From NCBI RefSeq assembly GCF_003991905.1, contig NZ_RSCL01000006.1, positions 4,285-65,525 on the forward strand: DNA of 61,241 nt. Direction: 5' to 3'. The notes under the pieces are model-generated. The model made no database searches. It saw nothing but the letters and a program-made list of their open reading frames with translations, and had not been told where the DNA came from. This DNA is from Dulcicalothrix desertica PCC 7102. GTDB lineage: Bacteria > Cyanobacteriota > Cyanobacteriia > Cyanobacteriales > Nostocaceae. The position numbers and the translations under genes were made by a program. The first letter of the stretch is position 1; each line of letters begins with the position of its first letter. Positions 55,005 through 61,241 of this stretch are shown in pieces.

Positions 55005-55868
55005 CTAGCTAATATTTATTGTTGCACCTTCTGACAAATCAGTCAAATAGTCAATTAAATCGTCTACTGACAGTAATTCATTCAAAGCAACTTGTGATGC
55101 TCCCGTTTTGGTAAAGCCCAAAATTACTGCCTCTTTTAGCGATGCACTTAATTGGACAACAACATAGCCAATTCTATTAGACCAAACTTCTAGCGGAATG
55201 TCGCAATACTCTGCATCATTTAGTACAGGAATACATTCTAGTACCCCAATATTCTTTACTGGTAAATCTGCTTGAGCAAAGAATTTGAGCATCAGCTTAT
55301 CCTGACTATTGCTTTGCTCAAATTCAGTCTCAAATCTCAGAATTTCCAGGTAATAATTAACTGCGTATACTGCCAAGCTGTTGAGATATACTCGCTCTGT
55401 TTTGTTAGCGTCTTTACCAGTATTACATACAGCTTCGCTCGATTGGCGCCCAATTTCATGTGCCTTAGTACCAAGGGGTATTGTAAATGAGACTTTTTGG
55501 GAACCGTCAGAATTTTTATTAAACATAGTTACTCTATATATCACTGGTTTCTCTAAAAAACAGAGCTTGCTTTGCAGAAAAACTTCTGAGATATGACTAA
55601 GTATAACACTAGGTACATCCTGCTTAGTCGCGTTGTCGGCGCCGACTAACTCCCAATACTGCTCGGATAAGGATGATTGTAGGTTGGGTGGAGGCTTTGT
55701 TTCAATTAGCGTTCCAAAGAATTTAATAGATTGCGGAAAAATCCTTAAGGAATGACTAATAAAAGTAGACAAGAAAACAGATGCTTCTCGAAACCTCCTA
55801 AAGTGATTTTCCAACACTGCGGAAAAACCCTCAAGGAATGACTGATAAAAGTAGAGAAACGGCATCAA
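55005..55868 (-). CDS. DUF1822 family protein
   Basis: The C-terminal 170 residues are typical DUF1822: RVYLNSLAVYAVNYYLEILRFETEFEQS, LPVKNIGVLECIPVLNDAEYCDIPLEVWSNRIGYVVVQ, LKEAVILGFTKTG and LLSVDDLIDYL. The family is cyanobacterial, has no known activity, and regularly accompanies a sigma-like gene, here convergent at 54337. The N-terminal 50 residues (FYQSFLEGFSAVLENHF and FLSTFISHSLRIFPQS) are unusual and read through two copies of a 50-base repeat, so the natural start may lie downstream or the front has been replaced. Confidence 0.8.
   Translation of the reverse strand: MMPFLYFYQSFLEGFSAVLENHFRRFREASVFLSTFISHSLRIFPQSIKFFGTLIETKPPPNLQSSLSEQYWELVGADNATKQDVPSVILSHISEVFLQSKLCFLEKPVIYRVTMFNKNSDGSQKVSFTIPLGTKAHEIGRQSSEAVCNTGKDANKTERVYLNSLAVYAVNYYLEILRFETEFEQSNSQDKLMLKFFAQADLPVKNIGVLECIPVLNDAEYCDIPLEVWSNRIGYVVVQLSASLKEAVILGFTKTGASQVALNELLSVDDLIDYLTDLSEGATINIS
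55725..55855. repeat. two copies of a 50-base unit also present at 57065-57115
   Basis: TGCGGAAAAA(C/T)CCT, AAGGAATGACT and ATAAAAGTAGA recur at 55728-55775 and 55818-55852. The third form at 57065-57115 is in frame in the CAP gene as LRKKLLDLTNKSRQ. The two copies here are in the DUF1822 N-terminal region, antisense. Confidence 0.6.
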
Positions 55869-55905
55869 AGATATTTTGAAATTATCATAACAGGAGACGC
55901 GAATA

Positions 55906-56832
55906 ATGTTGACACCTTACCTTTTAGAGCGCTCTACTGGCAAACAGTATTTTGTAAATGGTTGCATTCCTTCTGAAGAAACACCACAAAAGCTTACTGA
56001 TGTCCTGCCAACAACTACACAACTTCCTCCGGTAGTAGATTTACGTCGTTATATGTCCGTAGTAGAAGACCAAGGAAAAATCGGTAGTTGTACTGCGAAT
56101 ACTTTAGTTGCTGCTTACGAGTATTTAGCTAATAGAAAAAACGGCAGTTATATAGACTTTAGCCGACTGTTTCTTTATTATAACGCTCGCAAGCGTGACA
56201 ACATCCAAGGTGATAAAGGCAGTTCCATTGCTACTTCCATAACAGTGATGCAACAACAAGGTGTTTGTAAAGAAGCAACTTGGCCTTACCAACCTCACCT
56301 AGTTAATGTAGAACCTTCAGCACAAGCTTATCAAGAAGCACGAAACTTTCTTCTTAAGGATGCACGTCAACTACCTATTGACCTTTACACAATGAAGAAT
56401 TTTTTAGCCAGCGGTTATCCGTTTGCATTCGGAATTAAGTTATTCAATTCTTTTCAACAAGCAAGTAAGTCTGGTTGGGTAACTATGCCAAGTCCAAATA
56501 GCGAAGAAGGACTGCAAGTGCATGGTCATCACGCGATGCTTTGCGTGGGTTATTCAGATAAGCATCAAGTATTTATTGTTCGCAACTCATGGTCAGAACG
56601 TTGGGGTCATGGTGGCTATTGCTATATACCTTATAGCTACCTGGCAAACCCACAATATAGCTTTGACTTGTGGGCAATTTGTGACGCAAGTCTAGATACT
56701 ACTCCAACTACTTTATTTTCGATGAGTTCAGATTTAGCTTTAGATAGTTGGGTAACAGATGAGGACTCAATAGTTCAACCATTCACCGAAAATGAATATG
56801 ACTATGAGTTTCAATACTTGGAGGATGTTTGA
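55906..56832 (+). CDS. C1 (papain-like) cysteine peptidase
   Basis: The 308-residue protein has the full C1A catalytic set: Gln and Cys 62 in VEDQGKIGSCTANTLVAAYEY, His 209 in VHGHHAMLCVGY and Asn 227 in FIVRNSWSERWGHGGYCYIP. There is no signal peptide and no clear propeptide; the first 40 residues may serve as one. Cytosolic C1 peptidases of this type are common in filamentous cyanobacteria, often near stress or conflict genes. The C-terminal 40 residues are acidic and Tyr-rich. A CAP gene and a LysM gene follow in the same direction. Confidence 0.9.
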   Translation: MLTPYLLERSTGKQYFVNGCIPSEETPQKLTDVLPTTTQLPPVVDLRRYMSVVEDQGKIGSCTANTLVAAYEYLANRKNGSYIDFSRLFLYYNARKRDNIQGDKGSSIATSITVMQQQGVCKEATWPYQPHLVNVEPSAQAYQEARNFLLKDARQLPIDLYTMKNFLASGYPFAFGIKLFNSFQQASKSGWVTMPSPNSEEGLQVHGHHAMLCVGYSDKHQVFIVRNSWSERWGHGGYCYIPYSYLANPQYSFDLWAICDASLDTTPTTLFSMSSDLALDSWVTDEDSIVQPFTENEYDYEFQYLEDV

Positions 56833-56865
56833 AAAGTTATATTTAATACGCAATTCTTGGTTTAA

Positions 56866-56978
56866 TCCCCCCTAACCCCCCTTATTAAGGGGGGAAAATA
56901 GCAGCTTTAACCCCCCTTATTAAGGAGGGAAAAATAGCAGCTTTAACCCCCCTTAATAAGGGGGGAAGGGGGGATTTA
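56866..56978. repeat. three C-rich palindromic repeats
   Basis: Three CCCCCCTTATTAAGGGGGG-type units separated by AAATAGCAGCTTTAA spacers, between the C1 peptidase and CAP genes. Confidence 0.85.
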
Positions 56979-57022
56979 TTAAGGCTATAGTTGAATTTTA
57001 TACTTTTCAAACATCCTCTTAG

Positions 57023-57547
57023 ATGAGTAGTCAGTTGCCACTTATTAAAAGTTATTTACCAGCACTGCGGAAAAAACTTTTAGATTTGACTAATAAAAGT
57101 AGACAAGCAAATTTTACACTCAAAAGGTTGTTCAATATGAACCAAGAATTTATAAATCGCATCGTAGAACTAACCAACGCTGAACGTCAAAAAGCTGGTT
57201 TATCGCTACTAAGATTGAACAGTCAGTTAGCTGTAGCTGCTCAAAAGCATAGTTCAGACATGGCAGTGCAGGATTATTTTAATCACCAAGCAAAAAATGG
57301 TTCATCGCCATTTGACCGCATTAAAGCTACGGGATATCGATACTCCCGTGCAGCAGAAAATATTTACGCAGGTGGTTCTACTCCTGAAGATGCTGTTAAA
57401 GGATGGATGAACAGTCCTGGACATCGCCAAAATATTCTAAATCCAGAATATCAAGAAATAGGAGTTGGCTATTACTTCTTAGCGAATGATACAGGTAGCG
57501 TTAATTACAAACACTACTGGACACAAGTTTTCGGAACACCCATGTAA
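57023..57547 (+). CDS. CAP (SCP/PR-1) domain protein
   Basis: From 57023 the product has 174 residues; an internal ATG at 57137 (MNQEFINRIVELTNAERQ) starts exactly at the CAP domain. CAP hallmarks: LTNAERQKAGLSLLRLNSQLAVAAQKHSSDMA, YFNHQAKNGSSPFDRI, AAENIYAG and GWMNSPGHRQNILNPEYQEIGVGYY, with the His and Glu of the CAP cavity. The extra N-terminal 38 residues (LPALRKKLLDLTNKSRQANF) resemble the DUF4011 'KLLDLTxRNxLLNF' motif and belong to a repeat family in the locus. No signal peptide is seen, unusual for a CAP protein. Confidence 0.85.
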   Translation: MSSQLPLIKSYLPALRKKLLDLTNKSRQANFTLKRLFNMNQEFINRIVELTNAERQKAGLSLLRLNSQLAVAAQKHSSDMAVQDYFNHQAKNGSSPFDRIKATGYRYSRAAENIYAGGSTPEDAVKGWMNSPGHRQNILNPEYQEIGVGYYFLANDTGSVNYKHYWTQVFGTPM

Positions 57548-57558
57548 CGATTACGTTC

Positions 57559-57582
57559 AGACGCTCCTAAACTGGAGCGTCT
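57559..57582 (+). terminator. hairpin after the CAP gene
   Basis: AGACGCTCC and GGAGCGTCT form a perfect 9-bp stem with a 6-base loop, then TTTAC. It lies 12 bases after the CAP stop. Confidence 0.7.
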
Positions 57583-57626
57583 TTACAAAAGATTACAAAC
57601 ACTTAACTTTTAAACAGGAGAAAACC

Positions 57627-58394
57627 ATGTCAGCACAAAACTATACTGTCCAAGCAGGAGACACACTTTCTAAGATAGCCGAAAAATTATATGGAGATAG
57701 CAATCAGTGGCGCCAAATTTATGAAGCAAATCGCAATCTAATTGGTAGTAATCCTGAACAGATTCAAGTGGGAATGGTATTAACTATTCCAGGGCAAGGT
57801 CAAAATGATAGTGGCAGTGCTGTCCAAGGAAATTTCCAAAGTATGCTCGAAGCATTAGGAGCATTTGAGTCAGGTTTTCCATCAGGAGACCCAAGGCAAT
57901 ATACCTCTGAAAACACGCTAGGGTTTATGGGCAAGTACCAATTTGGTGAACCTTTATTAATAGACCTTGGTTACTACAAAGCTGATGTTTATTACGGAAA
58001 CGGCGCCGATAAAAATTACTGGCGAGGTACTTGGACAGGAAAAAGAGGTATCAACAGTAAAGAGCAATTCATAAATTCTCGTGATGTTCAAGAAGCTGCT
58101 ATTCGCGAAGCGTTTAACTTGAATTTGCAACGTGTTAACAGCGCTCTAGCTGCTGGTGGGCAGTCTATCAACAATTACCTCGGTCAACAAAAAACATTCA
58201 ATGATGGAGGCGCCTCCAAAACAATTACCATCAGCCTTTCCGGTATCATGGCAGGGGCACACCTGCGTGGCCCTTACGGAGTAGCTGACCTTTTGTTAAA
58301 AAACCAACCATCTCATGATGAGTATGGAACATCGATTCTCAAATATATCGAAGAATACGGTGGCTATAACGTATCACCAGCCGACTTCTCCTAG
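57627..58394 (+). CDS. LysM domain protein with a lysozyme-like region
   Basis: I start at the ATG at 57627 (MSAQNYTVQAGDTLSKIAE), preceded by CAGGAG, giving 255 residues; an upstream frame to 57486 has no RBS. LysM occupies about 5-56. A Ser/Gly linker follows, then a domain with MLEALGAFESGFPSGDPRQY, LGFMGKYQFGEPLLIDLGYY and ISLSGIMAGAHLRGPYGVADLL, in the pattern of transglycosylase/muramidase-like proteins (an early Glu, 'GxYQ' and 'GAHxxG'). No signal peptide. It probably binds and perhaps cuts peptidoglycan; how it would reach the wall is unclear. Confidence 0.75.
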   Translation: MSAQNYTVQAGDTLSKIAEKLYGDSNQWRQIYEANRNLIGSNPEQIQVGMVLTIPGQGQNDSGSAVQGNFQSMLEALGAFESGFPSGDPRQYTSENTLGFMGKYQFGEPLLIDLGYYKADVYYGNGADKNYWRGTWTGKRGINSKEQFINSRDVQEAAIREAFNLNLQRVNSALAAGGQSINNYLGQQKTFNDGGASKTITISLSGIMAGAHLRGPYGVADLLLKNQPSHDEYGTSILKYIEEYGGYNVSPADFS

Positions 58395-58420
58395 TTAAGT
58401 TAAGAAAAAATGCCGTTCCG

Positions 58421-58448
58421 GTAGAGACGCGATTAATCGCGTCTCTAC
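58421..58448. repeat. 28-base perfect palindrome
   Basis: GTAGAGACGCGATT followed by its exact complement. It follows the LysM gene and belongs to the GTAGAGAC family with 29078-29107 and 44269-44296. It could act as a terminator hairpin. Confidence 0.85.
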
Positions 58449-58509
58449 AGCGTGTGGATTTTACAAATGATTTAGAATTGCTATATTTACAATTTTTATT
58501 AATTTATCC

Positions 58510-58539
58510 AAAATAACTTAACTTTAGTCTAGTTTTTTA
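58510..58539 (+). promoter_or_regulatory. 30-base shared upstream element, copy 2
   Basis: Identical to 39253-39282. It lies about 180 bases upstream of the DUF433 gene. Confidence 0.5.
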
Positions 58540-58717
58540 TTCTATCGTTGCTACAGAAATCAAAATTTTTGTCATATCTTCGCTGCTGATAATCAACAGC
58601 GATTGATATTTAACTAATGTACGTGCAGATGGTGGTCTAATTTAATGAACTTAAATTAACAATAGCAGGTTGTGTGAATTTTGCGCTAGCATGAGATGAG
58701 CTTTCATAGGTTTTGTT

Positions 58718-59029
58718 GTGATGAGTAAGAAGACTCAACTGCTCCAAGTAATTGCAGACCTTCCGGAAGAGCTAGTTGATGAGGCGTTAGCCTATGTGCT
58801 TCGGTTGCAAAATCCAATCCAGATTACACCTGGAGTTTGTGGGGGGCACGCACGAATTCGGAATACACGGATTCCAGTATGGACTTTGGTGGCATATCGA
58901 AAACTTGGCGCCCCGGATGAGGAATTATTAGCAAACTATCCTGGGTTGACTGCGGCAGATCTGAAGGCGGCTTGGGATTATTATGAGCAAAATCGCGAAC
59001 ACATAGATCAAGAAATTGCCCTCTCCTGA
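58718..59029 (+). CDS. DUF433 family antitoxin-like protein
   Basis: The 103-residue protein has an N-terminal helical part (LLQVIADLPEELVDEALAYVLRLQ) and a C-terminal DUF433 domain (ITPGVCGGHARIRNTRIPVWTLVAYRKLGAPDEELLANYPGLTAADLKAAWDYY in pattern), a winged-HTH-like fold. DUF433 genes are normally followed by a DUF5615 PIN-like toxin gene, and the pair is treated as a type II toxin-antitoxin system. The partner here is cut to 14 codons, leaving an orphan antitoxin. Confidence 0.85.
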   Translation: MMSKKTQLLQVIADLPEELVDEALAYVLRLQNPIQITPGVCGGHARIRNTRIPVWTLVAYRKLGAPDEELLANYPGLTAADLKAAWDYYEQNREHIDQEIALS

Positions 59030-59038
59030 GTTAGTTTA

Positions 59039-59083
59039 ATGGTACTAAAGTTTTATTCCAATGAAAATTTCCCTGTTTTATAA
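59039..59083 (+). pseudogene. DUF5615 PIN-like toxin, truncated start
   Basis: The frame MVLKFYSNENFPVL then TAA matches the first 14 residues of DUF5615 proteins, which carry the first catalytic Asp/Glu region ('FxxDENxP'; here SNENFP). It starts nine bases after the DUF433 stop, the normal spacing. The rest of the gene is absent. Confidence 0.7.
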
Positions 59084-59266
59084 TAATTGAGAAAAAGGTC
59101 TTGGAATATCTTTTATCATCGCTTTCTTTCTATCATTACCCGGCCCGTACTACAAAATTTGATAACGTAATTTGTGATTATTTTTATTTCTCGGTTAACC
59201 AATAAAATTTATGCTTGTTGCAGTTGGCTAATGTAAAATAAATATAGCGGCGCCGAGTTGTTAGTC

Positions 59267-60229
59267 ATGGTCAAATATTTAATTCGACGTATACTGGTTT
59301 CAATTCCGACACTAATAGCTATCAGTATTGTAATTTTTACTATTTTAGCATTGGCGCCTGGTGACCCAATGGGCGAATTTGCACTCAATTCTGGAATTAC
59401 AGCAGAAGTGCGAGAAAATATTAGAAGGTCTTTAGGTCTAGACCAACCAACTCATATCCGCTATATCAAGTGGGTTACTGCTTTTATAAGTGGAGATATG
59501 GGGTATTCTTTTACTAGTCGCCTAGAGGTTAGTAGTCTGATTTTTCAACGTCTCCCCGTGACTTTGTGGATAGTTGGTTTCGCTTACCTTTTGGGTGCAT
59601 TATTAGCTGTTCCTTTAGGAGTAATATCTGCGCTCAAGCGTAATTCTGCCTTTGACATGGTTTTGACAACTTTGGTGTTTTTCGGCTTTTCTCTCCCCAC
59701 TTTTTTTACTAGTTTGCTTTTGATTATCATTTTTAGTGTTCAATTAAAATGGCTACCTTTTATTTATAATGACACTTTACAATTAACAGATTTTAATAGT
59801 TTTATTGAACTTATTAAACAGTCGATTATGCCTATATTTGTGTTAGGACTTTGGCAAACAGCAGTATTAATGCGTTTTGTCCGTTCAGAAATTTTGGAAA
59901 ATATTCATAAAGATTACGTGCGAACTGCTTATGCTAAAGGATTACCTAATTATATTGTGATTATACGTCACGTTTTGCGAAATGCCTTAATTCCTGTAGT
60001 CACGTTACTTGCATTAGATATTCCTAGTATTTTTACTGGAGCTTTAGTCACAGAAAAAGTGTTTCGGATTCCGGGTATTGGTGCTTTATTAATTGATTCT
60101 ATTAATTCCCGTGATACACCTGTTGTTATGTCTATTACCTTTATATATGGTATTTTAATTGTAATTTTTAATTTGATTGCTGATATTCTTTACGGTTTAC
60201 TAGACCCGCGCGTATCCTCGACAAAGTAA
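59267..60229 (+). CDS. peptide/nickel-type ABC transporter permease (DppB/OppB)
   Basis: I prefer the ATG at 59267 (MVKYLIRRILVSIPTLIAIS), giving 320 residues, over a TTG at 59258. Six membrane helices and the typical N-terminus FTILALAPGDPMGEFA are present. The EAA loop reads YVRTAYAKGLPNYIVIIRHVLRNALIPVVT, which docks the ATPase. The second permease follows 14 bases after its stop. No binding protein or ATPase gene is in the window. The substrate may be peptides, nickel or glutathione. Confidence 0.93.
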   Translation: MVKYLIRRILVSIPTLIAISIVIFTILALAPGDPMGEFALNSGITAEVRENIRRSLGLDQPTHIRYIKWVTAFISGDMGYSFTSRLEVSSLIFQRLPVTLWIVGFAYLLGALLAVPLGVISALKRNSAFDMVLTTLVFFGFSLPTFFTSLLLIIIFSVQLKWLPFIYNDTLQLTDFNSFIELIKQSIMPIFVLGLWQTAVLMRFVRSEILENIHKDYVRTAYAKGLPNYIVIIRHVLRNALIPVVTLLALDIPSIFTGALVTEKVFRIPGIGALLIDSINSRDTPVVMSITFIYGILIVIFNLIADILYGLLDPRVSSTK

Positions 60230-60243
60230 TTATTTAATAGTTT

Positions 60244-61149
60244 ATGCTCAAATGTTTGCGAAGACAATTTTCAAGAGTTGAATTTTCAAGTATTCAGCAA
60301 GATGGATGGCGCCAATTTCATCGCAACTTAACAGCAATGTTGGGTACAATAATATTACTTGCGATTGTATCAAGTGTGATACTTGGCCCGTTAATTTACA
60401 CTACTCCAATTAATAAGATTGACTTTCTTAAAGCGACTCTTCCCCCTAGCTGGTCACATCCTTTTGGTACGAATGACCTTGGTCAAGATATTTTAGCTAG
60501 AGTTTTATATGGAGGACGAATATCAATTGCAGTGGGAATTTTTTCGATGTTGGTTGCTGTGTCTTTTGGTACACTAATTGGGGCAATTGCAGGATTTTAT
60601 GGTGGTTGGACAGATATAATTTTGATGCGCTTCACCGATTTATGTTTGTCTTTACCGCGACTGCCATTGTTATTATTGGTGATATTTTTGTTTCGCGATT
60701 CTCTCAAAGCAATTGCTGGCGCCGAATTAGGTATATTTGTTCTAATAGTTATATTAATTGGTGGACTTAATTGGATGTCGGTGGCAAGACTAGTAAGAGC
60801 AGGCTTTTTGACAGTGCGAGAAATGGAATTTGTAACTGCCGCTCGTGCGTTGGGTGCGAGTCCAAGACGTTTAATCTTGGTTCATATTCTCCCAAATGTT
60901 ATCAGTCCGGTACTTGTTGCGGGTACACTTTCGGTAAGTACAGCAATAATTACCGAATCAACCCTCAGCTTTTTGGGTTTAGGTTTTCCATCAGATGTGC
61001 CAACTTGGGGACGAATGCTTTTCGATGGACAGAATTTTTTAGAATTTGCTCCTCATATGGTAATTTTTCCCGGTATGGCAATATTTTTGACGGTGTTGAG
61101 TATTAACTATATTGGCGATGGGTTAAGAGATGCTTTAGACCGCTTTTAA
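60244..61149 (+). CDS. peptide/nickel-type ABC transporter permease (DppC/OppC)
   Basis: The 301-residue protein is the second channel subunit, with the N-terminal OppC segment (WRQFHRNLTAMLGTIILLAIV), HPFGTNDLGQDILARVLYGGRISIAVG, and the EAA loop TAARALGASPRRLILVHILPNVISPV, then ESTLSFLGLGFPSDVPTWG. Complete at both ends. Its stop is followed almost at once by the end of a TnpB element, so any further operon genes (ATPase) may have been displaced. Confidence 0.93.
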   Translation: MLKCLRRQFSRVEFSSIQQDGWRQFHRNLTAMLGTIILLAIVSSVILGPLIYTTPINKIDFLKATLPPSWSHPFGTNDLGQDILARVLYGGRISIAVGIFSMLVAVSFGTLIGAIAGFYGGWTDIILMRFTDLCLSLPRLPLLLLVIFLFRDSLKAIAGAELGIFVLIVILIGGLNWMSVARLVRAGFLTVREMEFVTAARALGASPRRLILVHILPNVISPVLVAGTLSVSTAIITESTLSFLGLGFPSDVPTWGRMLFDGQNFLEFAPHMVIFPGMAIFLTVLSINYIGDGLRDALDRF

Positions 61150-61157
61150 AAATCTAG

Positions 61158-61241
61158 GAAAATCTAGTTCCCTCGATCCAAGTCTACGGTATAACTTACT
61201 TTGACCCAGAATGGAAGCGCTACTAAGTAGACTTGGAACAA
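61158..61241 (-). mobile_element. right end of a second TnpB element, with the tnpB 3' end (partial)
   Basis: About 80 percent identical to 6189-6270. The minus-strand frame enters from beyond the window and reads LFQVYLVALPFWVKVSYTVDLDRGN then TAG at 61166-61164; the first copy has VALPF then TGA at the matching place, so here the stop is a Trp codon and the protein runs 14 codons further. The end sits eight bases after the oppC stop. Confidence 0.7.

Overview
The window looks like chromosomal DNA of a filamentous, probably heterocyst-forming (Nostocales-type) cyanobacterium. This is inferred from gene families common in that group: DUF1822 beside an atypical sigma factor, an NB-ARC/WD40 protein, a CYP110-like P450, PEP-CTERM and RTX proteins, DUF433/DUF5615 and DUF4926/DUF6883 pairs, a large IS607 element, and interspersed C-rich and GTAGAGAC palindromes. 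The palindrome GGCGCC occurs about 84 times by eye, far above chance for this A+T-rich DNA. It is absent from about 10.3 to 19.7 kb, where the classical cyanobacterial HIP1 octamer GCGATCGC appears instead, so that stretch is probably foreign. I saw no rRNA, tRNA or CRISPR array.

Layout. 0-5.6 kb: GMC oxidoreductase debris, a frameshifted hydrolase, a frameshifted methyltransferase, then an operon of a lipoprotein methyltransferase, an efflux adaptor and an RND pump cut off after 254 residues. 5.8-9.0 kb: an IS4-type transposase gene split by an IS607 element (tnpA, tnpB). 9.0-18 kb: a truncated prolyl oligopeptidase, a response regulator, and an imported minus-strand block (lipoprotein, SpoIIM-like protein, CPBP proteases, NmrA-like reductase, GPP34 protein), ending in a G+C-rich CPBP/TetR piece that looks actinobacterial. 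18-24.4 kb: AraC regulators, an SDR, gene fragments and small proteins. 24.4-32.5 kb: RTX protein, CMAS-like methyltransferase, SH3 protein, MFS transporter, P450, broken transaldolase, PEP-CTERM protein and an atypical LuxR regulator. 32.9-44.3 kb: a 1200-residue NB-ARC/WD40 protein, Tat-exported GMC oxidoreductase, SDR plus dead flavin monooxygenase, EmrA, and an emrB/metI deletion junction.

The centrepiece is 44.4-54.0 kb, all on the minus strand. It holds an HTH/inactive-STAND-like protein, a MoxR-type AAA+ ATPase, a vWA-like protein, a formylglycine-generating-enzyme-fold (FGE) protein, the DGR accessory protein Avd, a DGR reverse transcriptase, a template repeat, a second FGE protein, and an alpha/beta hydrolase 600 bp further on. 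The two FGE proteins end in variable repeats that match the template and differ almost only at template adenines. This is a diversity-generating retroelement (DGR) that rewrites the ligand face of two proteins, wired to a MoxR-vWA module of the kind proposed to act in biological conflict. 54.3-58.4 kb: a sigma-like factor, DUF1822, a papain-like peptidase, a CAP protein and a LysM protein. 58.7-61.1 kb: DUF433 with a truncated toxin partner and two peptide/nickel-type ABC permeases. The window closes on the end of a second tnpB copy.

Many genes are frameshifted, nonsense-mutated, truncated or reduced to fragments. The region is a plastic, decaying accessory segment, although some single-base shifts could be assembly errors.
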